In this document: in pieces, positions 36,198 to 47,100 of the stretch | Position numbering within the stretch: position 1 is the stretch's first letter | Layout of the letters: each line of letters starts with the position of its first letter | NCBI GenBank assembly: GCA_049649525.1 | Contig: JBARZE010000065.1 | Location: 1-64,000, forward strand | Direction: 5' to 3' | DNA length: 64,000 bases | From: JAAURB01 sp049649525 | GTDB lineage: Bacteria; Cyanobacteriota; Cyanobacteriia; Cyanobacteriales; Microcoleaceae | The notes under the pieces: generated by a model | Seen by the model: only the letters and a program-made list of their open reading frames with translations | What the model was told of the DNA's origin: nothing | Databases searched by the model: none | Translations under genes and position numbers: made by a program

Positions 36198-36797
36198 TTA
36201 GCTTATTGCTTCAAAGAATACTTTGGATTTAACCGGATCGGGGTTCATGGTTTTTTCACCCGGTTGCCAGTTGGCGGGGCAAACCTCATCTGGGTTGGCT
36301 TGAACATACTGAATGGCTTGCAACGTTCTGAGGGTTTCATCGACATTGCGACCAAAAGCTAAATTATTGATAGTAGCGTGTTGGATAACTCCATCTTTAT
36401 CGATGATGAATAAACCCCGCAGCGCGATTCCGGCTTCTGGGTCTAAGACGTTGTAGGCGGCGCTAATTTCTTTTTTGATATCGGAAACTAAAGGATAATT
36501 CAAATCTCCTACACCACCCGATTTACGATCTGTTTGCACCCAAGCGAGGTGAGAAAATTCGCTATCAACAGAAATCCCCATGATTTGAGTATTGAGTTTT
36601 TCAAATTCTTCAGCGCGATCGCTAAATGCTGTAATTTCAGTGGGGCAGACAAAGGTAAAATCTAGGGGATAGAAAAACACAACGACGTACTTGCCGCGAT
36701 ATTCAGAGAGTTTGACGGTTTTGAATTCTTGATCGACAACTGCTGTTGCAGTAAAGTCTGGCGCTTCAGTGCCAACGCGAATACATTCGTCTGTCAT
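36198..36797 (-). CDS. Typical 2-Cys peroxiredoxin
   Basis: A 199-residue AhpC/Prx1-family peroxidase. The peroxidatic cysteine is C51 in FTFVCPTEI and the resolving cysteine is C173 in EVCPANW. It reduces hydrogen peroxide and alkyl hydroperoxides with thioredoxin or NTRC as electron donor; cyanobacterial and chloroplast orthologues protect photosynthesis. Ribosome site AAAGGAGAAA precedes the ATG. A possible -10 box lies 44 bases upstream. Full length and well conserved. Confidence 0.95.
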   Translation of the reverse strand: MTDECIRVGTEAPDFTATAVVDQEFKTVKLSEYRGKYVVVFFYPLDFTFVCPTEITAFSDRAEEFEKLNTQIMGISVDSEFSHLAWVQTDRKSGGVGDLNYPLVSDIKKEISAAYNVLDPEAGIALRGLFIIDKDGVIQHATINNLAFGRNVDETLRTLQAIQYVQANPDEVCPANWQPGEKTMNPDPVKSKVFFEAIS

Positions 36798-36840
36798 CGT
36801 TAGTTTTCTCCTTTACGAGTCGATTTTACGATTTGTTACG

Positions 36841-36846
36841 ATTATA
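36841..36846 (-). promoter_or_regulatory. Possible -10 box of the 2-Cys peroxiredoxin gene
   Basis: TATAAT on the minus strand, within TATGATATAATCG, 44 bases upstream of the ATG. The -35 is weak (TAGTTG at an 18-base spacing). Confidence 0.4.
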
Positions 36847-36972
36847 TCATACTCGGAATGACTACAACTAAATAAAAATTCAACACATATAACCCCACCG
36901 CACGGGTAGGGAGATAGAGAATATCCTCCGACAATTTCCGGGAAAAGAAAAGAATACTTTCTTCGATTTAAG

Positions 36973-37045
36973 TGGCTCTGGCGGGATTTGAACCTGCGAC
37001 CTTGGGCTTATGAGTCCCCTGCTCTAACCACTGAGCTACAGAGCC
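36973..37045 (-). tRNA. tRNA with CAT anticodon (elongator Met or Ile2)
   Basis: A full cloverleaf is present on the minus strand: acceptor GGCTCTG pairing with CAGAGCC, discriminator A, D-arm AGCTCAGTGGTTAGAGC, anticodon loop CTCATAA (anticodon CAT) and T-loop GGTTCAAATCC. No CCA is encoded. CAT can be elongator methionine or, if C34 is changed to lysidine, isoleucine (ATA). The AGCAGGGGACTCATAAG region looks a little closer to bacterial Ile2, but sequence alone does not settle it. Confidence 0.9.
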
Positions 37046-37202
37046 AAATTATCATCAACGGTTCCCTATTATAGCATATATCGGTAAAAAATCCCTCAAT
37101 TCATTTAAAAAATTTAGCTATTTTTTAGACTCGCACCTGGATTCAGTCGGTGATCCCCGGAGCCTCACCGAACCGAGAACATCAACTCAACTGACATCGC
37201 AC

Positions 37203-39251
37203 TTAGTATTGAGAGAGATTTGACCGTTCTTGAGGTAACAGCGCCATCGGATTAACAGCTCCGGTTCCACTGGGATGAATTTCAAAGTGAAGGTGAGGAC
37301 CTGTGCTGCGGCCCGTACTGCCCATCTCTGAGATTTGTTGACCCTGAACGACTTTCTGTCCCTTATTAACCAGAATTCGGTTGTTATGGGCATAAATAGT
37401 CAAGCTACCGTCGGGGTGCAAAATTTCAACTAAGTTACCATAGCCGCCGCTATTCCAGCCGGCAAAAGAGACAACACCCGGAGCTGCAGCCACAATGGGT
37501 GTGCCGATGGGGCCTGCAATATCAATTCCTCGGTGCATCCGTCCCCAACGCCAACCATAACCGGAAGTCAAAATTCCTTGAGAAGGCCAAGTATACCCCT
37601 TGAACTGGGTTGAACCACCGGGCAAATAAGCATCGGGCCCCAATAGCGGAGGCAGTTCCGGAGAAACAATCCGACCAATAGCAGGATTTTTCAATGGGTC
37701 ATAAGCGCTAGAACTCAGGGGAGCGGTGGCGACGACCTCATCGCTGTTCAACTCGGAAGCATCTTGAAGCTGTTCAACAATTAATTCAGGCTCAGCCGAT
37801 TCTGTTTGATCGATCTGTTGAGCAATACGGGGGTCAGCCTGAGGAGCAAATTCTGGATTAGTACGTCGCAGACGATCGGCTAACTGAACCATCGTTGGTG
37901 TTTGGGCAACTGCTGGCTCTGTTTCTGCAACGCTGTCCCAAGATGCGTTGACTAATTTATAAGCTGTTTTAGCTTGATATTCTGCTCTCAAACGATTCAC
38001 TTCTGCCCGCAGACGTTGGGTGTAGACTTTCGTTGAGCTGCGGGTTTCAATCGCACTAAGATCTTTAGCACTAGATGCACCGATCGGAGGTCTTCCCAAG
38101 CGGCGCTCATCTGCCAGTAGAGGCGCGTCAGACAACGGCAGTGCCAAAGGCTTAGGAGTAGTCTTTTTAGGCTGGGATACATCGAGGGCCAAGACAGTGA
38201 TCGTGTTTTGCTGTTGATTTGCTGTCTCCGTTGACATTTGAGACAATACAGAGCTTCCGAGAGGCACTGTCAATGGTTTTTGTACCAAAGGCTGCTTTAC
38301 TTCAGAAGGCAGCACTGAAGGAATGACAGCACGATTAAACAACCGCCCGGTTGGAACCGCAGCCGGAGAGAATTTACTCTCTGAAGCATCGGATTTAGCA
38401 ACAACTTGAGATCGCTCAGATGGGGAAGTTTGACTTCTTACCGATTGATGAGGAATCCTCAGCCTTTGATTAATTTCAATATGGTTCGGATCTCTCAGTC
38501 GGTTCGTCTCAATGAGCGCCTCAACGGGTACTTGATACTGATTGGCAATCTGAGCTAGGGTATCGCCTGAGGTAACATTATAAACCCGTGAAATGGGAGT
38601 CGCACTCAGGTCAGATTCGATAACGACTGTACCGGGAAGCTGGGATTTTCCTAAAAATTTGGTCCGATCTGTTTTCGGCTGAGCATAAACCGTTTGGGGA
38701 GTTGGGTAGGCTGCTTCAGGCTTCCACGAATTAGACGAGGGTCTAGAAATTTCTATTCTAGGAGATTCGGTTACATCACCAGCGGGTTGAAATGTGTTGT
38801 GGATTTCTGATGGTGGCTGAGGCAGCAGCTCTTGTGAACCCGCCGTTTCGGTTAGCTCTGGTGCAGATTCTACTAGACTTTTGTCAACCTTACCCTCTGC
38901 TGCTGTCTGACTGGAAAAGCCACTATTGTGGTTCATCTCAGAAAGATTTCTGAGTAAGGCAGGTTGCCAAGGCTCAGAAGCTGTCTCATCCGTTGTTGAT
39001 GCAGCAGAATGATCTGAGTCTGTCGATGGATGTACCAGTGGGGTAGGTGCAGTCCCAGACGGTTCAGTTGTAGCGTTACCTTGATCGGGAAATAACATCC
39101 CTGAGGCAAGAGCTAGACCTAAGCAAGCCGCTGAGGTATAAACTTTACTGCTACTAACAGCAACCTGCTGTGAACTGTCTACGTGTGTCTCACTCTGTAA
39201 GAGTTCAGGTGTAGAAACCGATGGATCGTTATATGGAACTGTCCCTTTCAA
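37203..39251 (-). CDS. LysM and M23 (lysostaphin-type) peptidase, cell-wall hydrolase
   Basis: A 682-residue protein. An N-terminal cytosolic segment precedes a membrane segment or signal anchor (AACLGLALASGMLF, 41-54). A long low-complexity linker follows, then a LysM peptidoglycan-binding domain at about 223-268 (YNVTSGDTLAQIANQY). A further linker contains a charged helix (RAEVNRLRAEYQAK). The M23 zinc endopeptidase domain at about 555-670 has the zinc ligands in MHRGIDIAG and HLHFEI. It should cut peptide cross-links, or activate amidases if metal-free, in the cell wall. The 560-base leader upstream is strongly structured. Confidence 0.9.
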   Translation of the reverse strand: MKGTVPYNDPSVSTPELLQSETHVDSSQQVAVSSSKVYTSAACLGLALASGMLFPDQGNATTEPSGTAPTPLVHPSTDSDHSAASTTDETASEPWQPALLRNLSEMNHNSGFSSQTAAEGKVDKSLVESAPELTETAGSQELLPQPPSEIHNTFQPAGDVTESPRIEISRPSSNSWKPEAAYPTPQTVYAQPKTDRTKFLGKSQLPGTVVIESDLSATPISRVYNVTSGDTLAQIANQYQVPVEALIETNRLRDPNHIEINQRLRIPHQSVRSQTSPSERSQVVAKSDASESKFSPAAVPTGRLFNRAVIPSVLPSEVKQPLVQKPLTVPLGSSVLSQMSTETANQQQNTITVLALDVSQPKKTTPKPLALPLSDAPLLADERRLGRPPIGASSAKDLSAIETRSSTKVYTQRLRAEVNRLRAEYQAKTAYKLVNASWDSVAETEPAVAQTPTMVQLADRLRRTNPEFAPQADPRIAQQIDQTESAEPELIVEQLQDASELNSDEVVATAPLSSSAYDPLKNPAIGRIVSPELPPLLGPDAYLPGGSTQFKGYTWPSQGILTSGYGWRWGRMHRGIDIAGPIGTPIVAAAPGVVSFAGWNSGGYGNLVEILHPDGSLTIYAHNNRILVNKGQKVVQGQQISEMGSTGRSTGPHLHFEIHPSGTGAVNPMALLPQERSNLSQY

Positions 39252-39589
39252 AGAACAACCTCCTAATGAAGAAGCGCTTAACAGTCCTTGAACCGCTCAA
39301 GGATTCGTCAGTGACATCAGTTGAGCTGAATCAGCTTATTGATGTAATTAAGATCACTGACAATAAATCTTGCTTACGTCAGATTACCTCGCTTTTCTGA
39401 TTTCGACAAGTAAAAAATTGAAAGAAATAGATTGCTCTGCTGTTTGTCATTGATACCATCGAACTATTATACAGTTCTAGGTTGACAGGCATGGTAGCGA
39501 GGTGTACCTCAGTCAGGAAAACTAATAATGATTTTAGTTCAGATGTGACTTTACACCAATTCTTCCCAAAAGTACAACTTAACATTTCA

Positions 39590-39765
39590 CAAAACCTTCA
39601 CACTAACTGAGTCATATTCTCTGATTCATTACCCAGCCAAAGGGGTGAGTCGGTTTCGCAAACCCTAGGTGTTAAGCTCTTTTCTGCTGAAAAAGCAGTG
39701 TATTTTAGGCGGGCTAAACTCTATCACGTAGACCCGGGATCTCTATCCGGGAACTGATAAAAAAT
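39590..39765 (-). promoter_or_regulatory. Structured leader of the M23 peptidase gene, candidate riboswitch
   Basis: On the minus strand several stems follow one another: CCCGGATAGAGATCCCGGG (39734-39752), CTGCTTTTTCAGCAG (near 39684-39698), GGTTTGCGAAACC (near 39652-39664) and ACCCCTTTGGCTGGGT (near 39632-39647). It lies about 340-500 bases before the start codon. Cell-wall hydrolase genes in bacteria, including cyanobacteria, are often preceded by c-di-AMP (ydaO-yuaA) riboswitches; I could not match the consensus with certainty, so the class is left open. The rest of 39252-39812 shows no supportable gene. Confidence 0.4.
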
Positions 39766-39812
39766 TTTTATTAATCACATCAATCAGCTCAACGGGAAGT
39801 GACAGCAATTTT

Positions 39813-40274
39813 TTAACTCATTTGACCCAGTTGTTTACGAGCCTCAAACAGTCCGACAGCAACACTGACAGACAAATTTAAACTCCGAACCGCAGGCTCT
39901 GCCATGGGAATATAGAGAGCTGCGTCGCACGCTTTGAGTAACTCAGGGGGTAGTCCTTGGGTTTCGCAGCCAAACAGTAACCAATCCTCAGCTTGATACT
40001 GAAATTGAATATAGTTCTGATACCCCCCTTTACTGAACCCTAACCAGCGGCCACCGTAGTGCTGATGGTAGTTTTGGAAGGCTTCTATATTAGGGTGATA
40101 TTTAAAAGGAACGTAAGGCCAGTAGTCAAGCCCGGCTCGTTTTAATTCCGAATCGCCAATCTTGAAGCCCAGCGGCCCAACTAGATGTAATTCAGTGCGT
40201 GTCGCGGCACAAGTGCGAGCAATATTACCCGTATTAGGCGGAATTTGAGGCTGGATGAGTACAATTCTGGGCAT
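39813..40274 (-). CDS. trmL: tRNA (cytidine(34)-2'-O)-methyltransferase TrmL
   Basis: The ATG at 40274 (MPRIVLIQPQIPPNTGNIAR) is preferred to one four codons earlier because it matches the usual family start. The 153-residue SPOUT enzyme has the N-terminal PNTGNIARTCAAT motif, LLFGCETQGLP and the knot-forming C-terminus IPMAEPAVRSLNLSVSVAV. TrmL methylates the wobble nucleotide of certain leucine tRNAs. Length is normal. Confidence 0.9.
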   Translation of the reverse strand: MPRIVLIQPQIPPNTGNIARTCAATRTELHLVGPLGFKIGDSELKRAGLDYWPYVPFKYHPNIEAFQNYHQHYGGRWLGFSKGGYQNYIQFQYQAEDWLLFGCETQGLPPELLKACDAALYIPMAEPAVRSLNLSVSVAVGLFEARKQLGQMS

Positions 40275-40495
40275 GATGATTATCAACTATTGCTGGTCAA
40301 TTGTGAGTCATTTATTTAGACCCACAATCACAAATAATAAATGTAGCGCTGCTACAACAACAGCGATGAATCACCTTTGACATTCCTATAGCATATCCGA
40401 CTCACGTCATGATTTTTCTATAGGTTTTATTTATATTTCAGCCACTAAAATCATTGATAAGATATTCTGAACTATTTTTATCAATTCATGTCAAA

Positions 40496-41647
40496 TTAAG
40501 CAGCCAGACTTTGACAGATTTTATCCTCTAGATCTTGTTCTTGTTGGGCCATTTGTTGAATGGCCTGTTGTACAATAGTGCGGCTTTCTACCCCTTGTTG
40601 ATAGTGCTTTAACCACTGCTGGGCTGTATTTCCTTGCCGTAGTAGCGCTCTGATCGGAGAGAGAAAGCAACTAAAGCCATGTTTTTTTGCAATTGGCCAA
40701 ACTTCCTCATAAAGCGATCGCACCCAATCTTGAGCCGAAATCAGTTGGCCATTTTCCCAATGAATTAATTCAGCCTCCAAACTGTGACGGGCGACTGCTT
40801 GCTCATTTTGATCGGCCTGTCTCATCAATTGCTCGGCGCGGCTCGAAATGGGTAAGTGGCTTTTCTGTAGCGGATCTAACTCGGGATTTTCAATGACCTG
40901 CCACAACCGCGCTTCGAGTAATGCAGTAACGGCCAGCAATGCGATGGGGTCAACCATCAAATCACAAATTCTCAATTCTAATCGATTTAAATCATAAGGA
41001 CGACGGTTACCATTGGGCCGCACAGAAGACCATAAATGACGGACATTCTGCATTGTCCCGGCCACCAGTTGGGCTTCTACCCATTCAATATAATGTGCAT
41101 GGCTTTCAAACAAAGGCACTTCTTTGGGGGTTTTGGGGAAAACGTGCCAGCGGCTAGAATGATAACCAGTTGCTTGCCCATCGAGAAACGGTGAAGCCGC
41201 GCTGAGGGCTAAATAGAGGGGGGCTTCAACTTGAACTAAGCGAATGGCCCGCATCAGAATTTCCGGATCGCTGATCCCCACATTAATATGAATGCTAGCG
41301 GTAACCACGGTTGTACCATAGGTTTTTTCGATATAGTCGTGGTAAGGATTTTGCGGATCAGAACGGTAAAAGCGATCGCTTCCCCCCAACGCCAGCGTAC
41401 TACCGGGTAATAGGGTATAGTCTCCTAATTGTTTGAGGTATTGTCGTAGTTTGCGCCTGGGGCGTACTAAGGCACACAATAGACGGTCATAATTACACAA
41501 AGGGGCTGTGGTGTATTCGACGTTGCGACTATCGGGCTCTCGAACAAAATCTTCTAAATCTGCGACAATTCGATCGGACAACCCCACCACATCGCCAGTT
41601 GGAGTGCCTGTAAACATCTCAACTTCAAAACCTTTTGAAAGCAGCAC
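40496..41647 (-). CDS. gshA: Glutamate-cysteine ligase, cyanobacterial type
   Basis: A 383-residue enzyme of the cyanobacterial GshA family (EgtA/plant GCL-like). Recognised by LLSKGFEVEMFTGTP at the N-terminus, VEYTTAPLCNYDRLL, GGSDRFYRSDPQNPYHDYIE, and the substrate-site SIHINVGI and RLELRICDL segments. It makes gamma-glutamylcysteine, the first and limiting step of glutathione synthesis; gshB is not in the window. The 5-oxoprolinase gene about 2.5 kb away acts in the same gamma-glutamyl metabolism. Confidence 0.93.
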   Translation of the reverse strand: MLLSKGFEVEMFTGTPTGDVVGLSDRIVADLEDFVREPDSRNVEYTTAPLCNYDRLLCALVRPRRKLRQYLKQLGDYTLLPGSTLALGGSDRFYRSDPQNPYHDYIEKTYGTTVVTASIHINVGISDPEILMRAIRLVQVEAPLYLALSAASPFLDGQATGYHSSRWHVFPKTPKEVPLFESHAHYIEWVEAQLVAGTMQNVRHLWSSVRPNGNRRPYDLNRLELRICDLMVDPIALLAVTALLEARLWQVIENPELDPLQKSHLPISSRAEQLMRQADQNEQAVARHSLEAELIHWENGQLISAQDWVRSLYEEVWPIAKKHGFSCFLSPIRALLRQGNTAQQWLKHYQQGVESRTIVQQAIQQMAQQEQDLEDKICQSLAA

Positions 41648-41805
41648 TTATGTTCTCCTAATGCCGGGAAATGACTAGTTTCTGATGATTTTTTTATACC
41701 GTATAACCACTTCTAGATCAGTTGATTTGAACATGGGTTGATGAGCGAGTAGGCACTCTCAACTAACGGCTCGATTTCATCATTTCACGGTTGATAAATG
41801 TGGAA

Positions 41806-42633
41806 TTATATTAACATATATTCGGTTCCTGAAGGAAACACACTGTCGGGTTCTGAGGTGTTGTAAATATAATCATAGTCGAACTCCAATGCTCGAATAT
41901 GACGGGTAATACTAAAGCCAAAGTGAATCACTTGCTCGGTTGTGAAGGTGGCGATAATCAGTTCAATCAGTTTTTTAGTAGTCACTTGAGGTTGTTTGAT
42001 AAAGTAATCACGAGAAGCAAAAAAAACTTTTTCATCTTTAGGAACAATAATTCCATTCAGACGATGAGTGTTTTGAATCGGTTTAATATAGACTTTAATA
42101 AAATCTTCTTGATTTCTCTGAAGCTTTGCTAAGCGTTCATGCTGATTCCAACTCATCTTGAACATGAGTTTTAGAAGTTCAAAACCTAAAACATAATAAA
42201 AGGCTTTATCTTTATCTTTCGGATTCAGAGATAATTTCAAAGCCGATTCTAAATAGTAATCTGGTTGACAACGGACATCCTGGGCAGAATGAATATAAAA
42301 TTGACGAATATAAGCTCTTAATACAGTTTCTGTTAATTGAGTTTTAATTTGAAATCGAATTAAGTATCGTTTAACCCGATGAATTGCAGCACTATCTTCT
42401 AATAATTTAGAAACCAGTCCATCTGCTGTATATTCATCTAAAAATTCTGCTTGGCGATCGGGAGATGAACTACATAGAATATAACAAAGAGATAACACAT
42501 AACGTCTTTCATTCCACGGCAAACTTTCAGCCCATTTCTGAACTTCTTTAGGAAGTTGATCGTATAAGCCGTTGCCTGCTAATTCTCTAAAAAAAGTCTT
42601 TTTCTTTAACAGCTTGGTAGGGTTGCTCTCCAT
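41806..42633 (-). CDS. Hypothetical protein, unknown function
   Basis: A 275-residue soluble, mainly helical protein that I do not recognise. The N-terminus is basic (KLLKKKTFFREL), the middle has a helical FYYVLGFELLKLMFKMSWNQ stretch, and the C-terminus holds RALEFDYDYIYNTSEPDS. No membrane segment or enzyme motif is visible. It is a long, clean frame with cyanobacterial codon use, so the gene is credible. It lies between gshA and the LysR gene on the same strand, with 160- and 430-base gaps, so no operon is implied. Confidence 0.65.
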   Translation of the reverse strand: MESNPTKLLKKKTFFRELAGNGLYDQLPKEVQKWAESLPWNERRYVLSLCYILCSSSPDRQAEFLDEYTADGLVSKLLEDSAAIHRVKRYLIRFQIKTQLTETVLRAYIRQFYIHSAQDVRCQPDYYLESALKLSLNPKDKDKAFYYVLGFELLKLMFKMSWNQHERLAKLQRNQEDFIKVYIKPIQNTHRLNGIIVPKDEKVFFASRDYFIKQPQVTTKKLIELIIATFTTEQVIHFGFSITRHIRALEFDYDYIYNTSEPDSVFPSGTEYMLI

Positions 42634-43067
42634 TCTAAATCTGATTAAATAATTTTTAATAGTCTGATGTGAAATTGAATTATCATCAAATCACTGATTA
42701 TATACTTAATTATAGTTAGCATACTTTAACTGCGAAAACAGCATATCACGGCTTAAAATTTTGCCATTTTTTTACCTCTGTTCAAAATAATATGACTTTG
42801 AGTTTTTATACCGTTATTTCAGTAATATCACTGAAAAGTTATACAGGGCTATATAATAAATAATCAAACACCAGAAACCGAGTTTTTTCGGAGATATCAA
42901 TTCAATTCTTGAGTTTTGAGCTGATTTCTACTATCACATCTATTGTGTCAAATCAGAAGAATTATCGTCAAGTCTTTTTTTTACATTACTTTAAACTTGA
43001 CGCTAGAAAGCCATAAAAATAGATATTGTTGTATTAATTTTTGTTGATTACTTAATTTATCAAACAC
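42634..43067. other. AT-rich intergenic region with a short dispersed-repeat motif
   Basis: About 430 bases without a credible ORF. The motif CAGAAACCGAGTTTTTTCGG (about 42872) resembles the AGAAACCGGGTTTCT-type dispersed repeats of cyanobacterial spacers. Nothing else is evident. Confidence 0.4.
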
Positions 43068-44012
43068 TTATAGTTGCATCACTTCTTGAATAGTATTCAA
43101 AAACTGACGTAAAACAATTGATGTATCATTTTGTCGCCAAACCACCACTGCTTCTCGAGTTAAGCCCGTTTCTTTGATAGATCGATAGATTATATCTTCA
43201 CGATAAAGCACTTGCCCATGATCGGGTAAAATTGCCACCCCAATTTCTGCTGCAACTAAACTTAATATTGTGACAATTCCAGTGACGTGGATATTTTGAA
43301 CAATATTAGGTTCAAAACCTGCTTGCCGACAAAGGATAATAACTTGCTGATAAAATGGCAACACTTCTAAAGAAGGTAAAATAATTTGTTCATTTTTTAA
43401 AGCAGAAAGAGAGATTTCATTTTTATTTGCAAGAGGATGATTTTGAGGTAAAATTAACATAAATTTTTCCTGTAAAATTGGTAAATAATCTAAACCTGAA
43501 TCTTCATCATATAAACTCGTAGAATTATGAAATACAACATCTACTTGATGATTTTTTAACAGTTGTATTTCTTGCTGAACCGGAATTTCACGTAACTCAA
43601 GTTCAACATCTGGAAAACGACTTTTGAATGTTTTTAGAATTTTAGGTAAAATACTGGTTGCGAATGAAGTATACATGCCAATTTTTAACCGTCCAATTTG
43701 ACCAATACTTGCTCGTTGTGCCTGAGTTACCGCTGTTTCAAGATGCATTAAAGCCAATTGAACTTCTGCGAGAAAAACTTTACCCGATTCTGTCAGTTCT
43801 GCAGGGTGTTTACTGCGATCCAACAACTTAACTTCTACTGCATTTTTACTAGTTTTTAAAGATTGTTCTAAAGCCTTAATTCTTTGACTAAAAGGAGGCT
43901 GTTTAATTCCTAAACGTTGTGCTGCTTCAGTAAAATTATTATTAGCTTGTACTAATAATACAAAATAACAAATCTGCCGCAGTTCAAAATTTGCCAGACG
44001 TTGAATATCCAT
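43068..44012 (-). CDS. LysR-family transcriptional regulator
   Basis: A 314-residue regulator. The N-terminal winged HTH covers about residues 10-70 (FTEAAQRLGIKQPPFSQRIK with LTESGKVFL). The PBP-like effector domain spans about 95-300. It is transcribed away from the 5-oxoprolinase gene with only 98 bases between them, the classic arrangement for a LysR protein controlling its divergent neighbour. The HTH carries an insertion (KTSKNAVEVKLL) compared with the usual form. The inducer could be 5-oxoproline or another hydantoinase substrate, which is inference. Confidence 0.88.
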   Translation of the reverse strand: MDIQRLANFELRQICYFVLLVQANNNFTEAAQRLGIKQPPFSQRIKALEQSLKTSKNAVEVKLLDRSKHPAELTESGKVFLAEVQLALMHLETAVTQAQRASIGQIGRLKIGMYTSFATSILPKILKTFKSRFPDVELELREIPVQQEIQLLKNHQVDVVFHNSTSLYDEDSGLDYLPILQEKFMLILPQNHPLANKNEISLSALKNEQIILPSLEVLPFYQQVIILCRQAGFEPNIVQNIHVTGIVTILSLVAAEIGVAILPDHGQVLYREDIIYRSIKETGLTREAVVVWRQNDTSIVLRQFLNTIQEVMQL

Positions 44013-44087
44013 TAATTCCTCTCCTAATATCCTTGACGATATTTTACTATATCCATCTCGAGTGAGTAAGATATTAGTATTCTATTC

Positions 44088-44103
44088 ATTAGCATAGTCT
44101 AAT
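44088..44103. promoter_or_regulatory. Inverted repeat ATTAG-N6-CTAAT between the LysR and oxoprolinase genes
   Basis: ATTAG (44088-44092), CATAGT, CTAAT (44099-44103). It contains the T-N11-A spacing seen in LysR operators and lies 7 bases before the oxoprolinase start. Confidence 0.4.
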
Positions 44104-44110
44104 AATAATC

Positions 44111-47100
44111 ATGAATCTCATATCTGATAAAAATTCTAATCAATTCCAATTCTGGGTAGATCGCGGCGGTACTTTCACAGATATTGTCGCTTGCAAACCC
44201 GATGGTACATTAGTGACGCATAAATTACTCTCAGAAAATCCAGATCGTTATTCAGACGCAGTCATTCAAGGAATTCGTGACATCTTAGGAATTACTGCCG
44301 ATCAACCGATTCCCAGTGAACAGATTTCTGAAGTTAAAATGGGGACAACAGTTGCCACAAATGCCTTACTAGAACGTAAAGGCGATCGCACAGTTTTAAT
44401 CATTACAAAAGGTTTCCAAGATGCCTTGAGAATTGGTTATCAAAATCGTCCTGATATTTTTGCCTGTCAGATTATTTTACCGGAGTTATTATATGAACAG
44501 GTCATAGAAGTCGATGAACGATACGATGCAGCAGGAAACGAACTAAAAGCAATTGAAGTAGAACCCATTAAAACGGCTTTACAGAGTGTTTATAGCCAAG
44601 GAATTAAAAGCTGTGCCATTGTATTAATGCATAGCTATCGATATCCAAATCATGAACAACAAATCGCTAAAATTGCAGAAGAAATTGGCTTCACTCAAAT
44701 TTCGGTTTCACATCAAGTTAGCCCATTGATGAAATTAATTAGTCGAGGCGATACAACGGTCGTTGATGCTTATCTTTCCCCTATTTTATATCGCTATATT
44801 GATCGAGTTTCTCACCAACTCAATTGCAATAACGAGCCCGTTGAATTGATGTTTATGCAATCGAATGGTGGTTTAGTTAATGCTAATCAATTCCAAGGAA
44901 AAGATAGTATTTTATCAGGGCCAGCGGGGGGAATTGTGGGGGCAGTTCAAACTAGTTTAAGGGCAGGATTTAACAAAATTATTAGTTTTGATATGGGGGG
45001 AACTTCAACGGATGTCGCCCATTATAACGGCGAATATGAACGACAATTTGAGACAGAAATAGCCGGAGTCCGGATGCGAACTCCCATTATGGCCATTCAT
45101 ACGGTGGCGGCGGGAGGCGGTTCTCTCTTGGCGTTTGATGGGTCGCGATATCGGGTGGGGCCAGAGTCTGCGGGGGCAAACCCAGGGCCAGCTTGTTATC
45201 GAATGGGGGGACAACTCACCGTAACAGATTGTAATGTGATGTTAGGGAAAATTCAGCCGCAATTTTTCCCAAAAGTGTTTGGAATTAAGGGAAATTTACC
45301 GTTAGATGGGGAAATTGTTCAGCAAAAATTTACCGAATTAGCGACTAAAATTAAACAACAAACAGGAGAGACGAAAACACCCGAAGAAGTTGCCACTGGG
45401 TTCATTACAATTGCTGTGAATAATATGGCAAATGCCATTAAAAAAATATCTTTGCAACGGGGATATGATGTCTCAGATTATACGCTTTGTTGTTTTGGCG
45501 GGGCGGGTGGTCAACACGCTTGTTTAATTGCGGATACCTTAGGCATTCAAACGATATTTATTCATCCTTATGCCGGAGTTTTATCTGCTTATGGGATGGG
45601 ATTAGCAGATGTGCGAGTGATTCGAGAACGGTCTATTGAAATAGAATTAAATTCTGAAACTTTTTCTAATCTTAAAACTATATTATTAGAGTTAGAAACA
45701 GAATGTTATCAAGAATTAACTGATGATAAAATAGAGACTACGGCTGTATTCCAAGCCAACTTAAAATATATCGGAACTGATTCAACTTTAACCGTAAATT
45801 TAACTGATTCAGTAGCGGATATCATCACAGAATTTGAACAAGAACATCAGAGTCGTTATGGGTTTATTAAACCGGAAAAAGCTTTAATTGTCGAATCTGT
45901 TTCTGTTGAGATTATTCAGCATTTAGCTGTCGTGGAGGAACCGCAATATACACGCAATCGTTCTCAAATAGCTGAACCGATTTCAACTGTAAAAATGTAT
46001 ACAGCAAATCAATGGCAAGATACCCCGTTATTTCAACGAAAAGATTTGCAACCCGGTGATGTAATTGTAGGGCCAGCTATTATTACGGAAGGAATCGGAA
46101 CCAATATTATTGAACCCGATTGGCAAGGTAAAGTGAGTGATAAAAATCATTTAGTTTTAACCAGGCAATCTGCTAAAGTACTAGAGAATATCGCGATAAC
46201 TGTAAATAAAAATACCTCAAAACCCGATCCAGTCCGTTTGGAGATATTCAAAAACTTGTTTCAGTTTATTGCTGAACAAATGGGTATTGTTTTACAAAAT
46301 ACTGCTTCTTCAGTCAATATTAAGGAACGGCTAGATTTTTCCTGTGCCATTTTTGATCAAAATGGGGAATTAGTTGCAAATGCACCTCATATTCCCGTCC
46401 ATTTAGGCTCAATGAGTGAAAGTGTTCGCAGTCTAATTGATGCTAAAAATAAAGAGATTAAACCGGGAGATGTTTATCTCTTAAATAATCCTTATGAAGG
46501 CGGAACTCATTTACCGGATATCACAGTCATTACGCCTGTTTTTGATCGAGAAAAACAACAAATCCTGTTTTATGTTGCTTCTCGCGGTCATCAAGCGGAT
46601 ATTGGCGGAATTACACCCGGTTCGATGCCACCTTATAGTACACGAGTTGAAGAAGAAGGAATTTTATTAACTCATTTTCAATTAGTGAATCAAGGAGAAT
46701 TCCAAGAAACAGCATTACGAGAAACACTGAGTTCTGGAGATTATCCCGCCCGGAATCCTGAGATGAATTTAGCCGATTTACAAGCCCAAATTGCAGCGAA
46801 TAAAAAAGGAGTTCAAGAACTGCATCAAATGGTGAATCAATATGGCTTAGAAACAGTTCAAACTTATATGGGATATGTTCAGGATAATGCAGAAGAATCC
46901 GTTCGCAAAGCCATTGAAGTTTTAAAAGAGGGCGAGTTTACTTATCCGATGGATATCGGTAGTCAAATCAAAGTTAAAATTACCCTTGATAAAAATCAAC
47001 GAAATGCCATAATTGATTTTACCGGAACTTCTCCTCAAGTTGAAAGCAATTTTAACGCACCGAAAGCCGTTTGTATGGCAGCCGTTTTGTATGTATTTCG

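Noticed and set aside
39379..39585. Minus-strand ORF of 68 codons in the M23 leader
   Set aside because: No ribosome site or recognisable protein features; it lies in the long leader and is probably chance.
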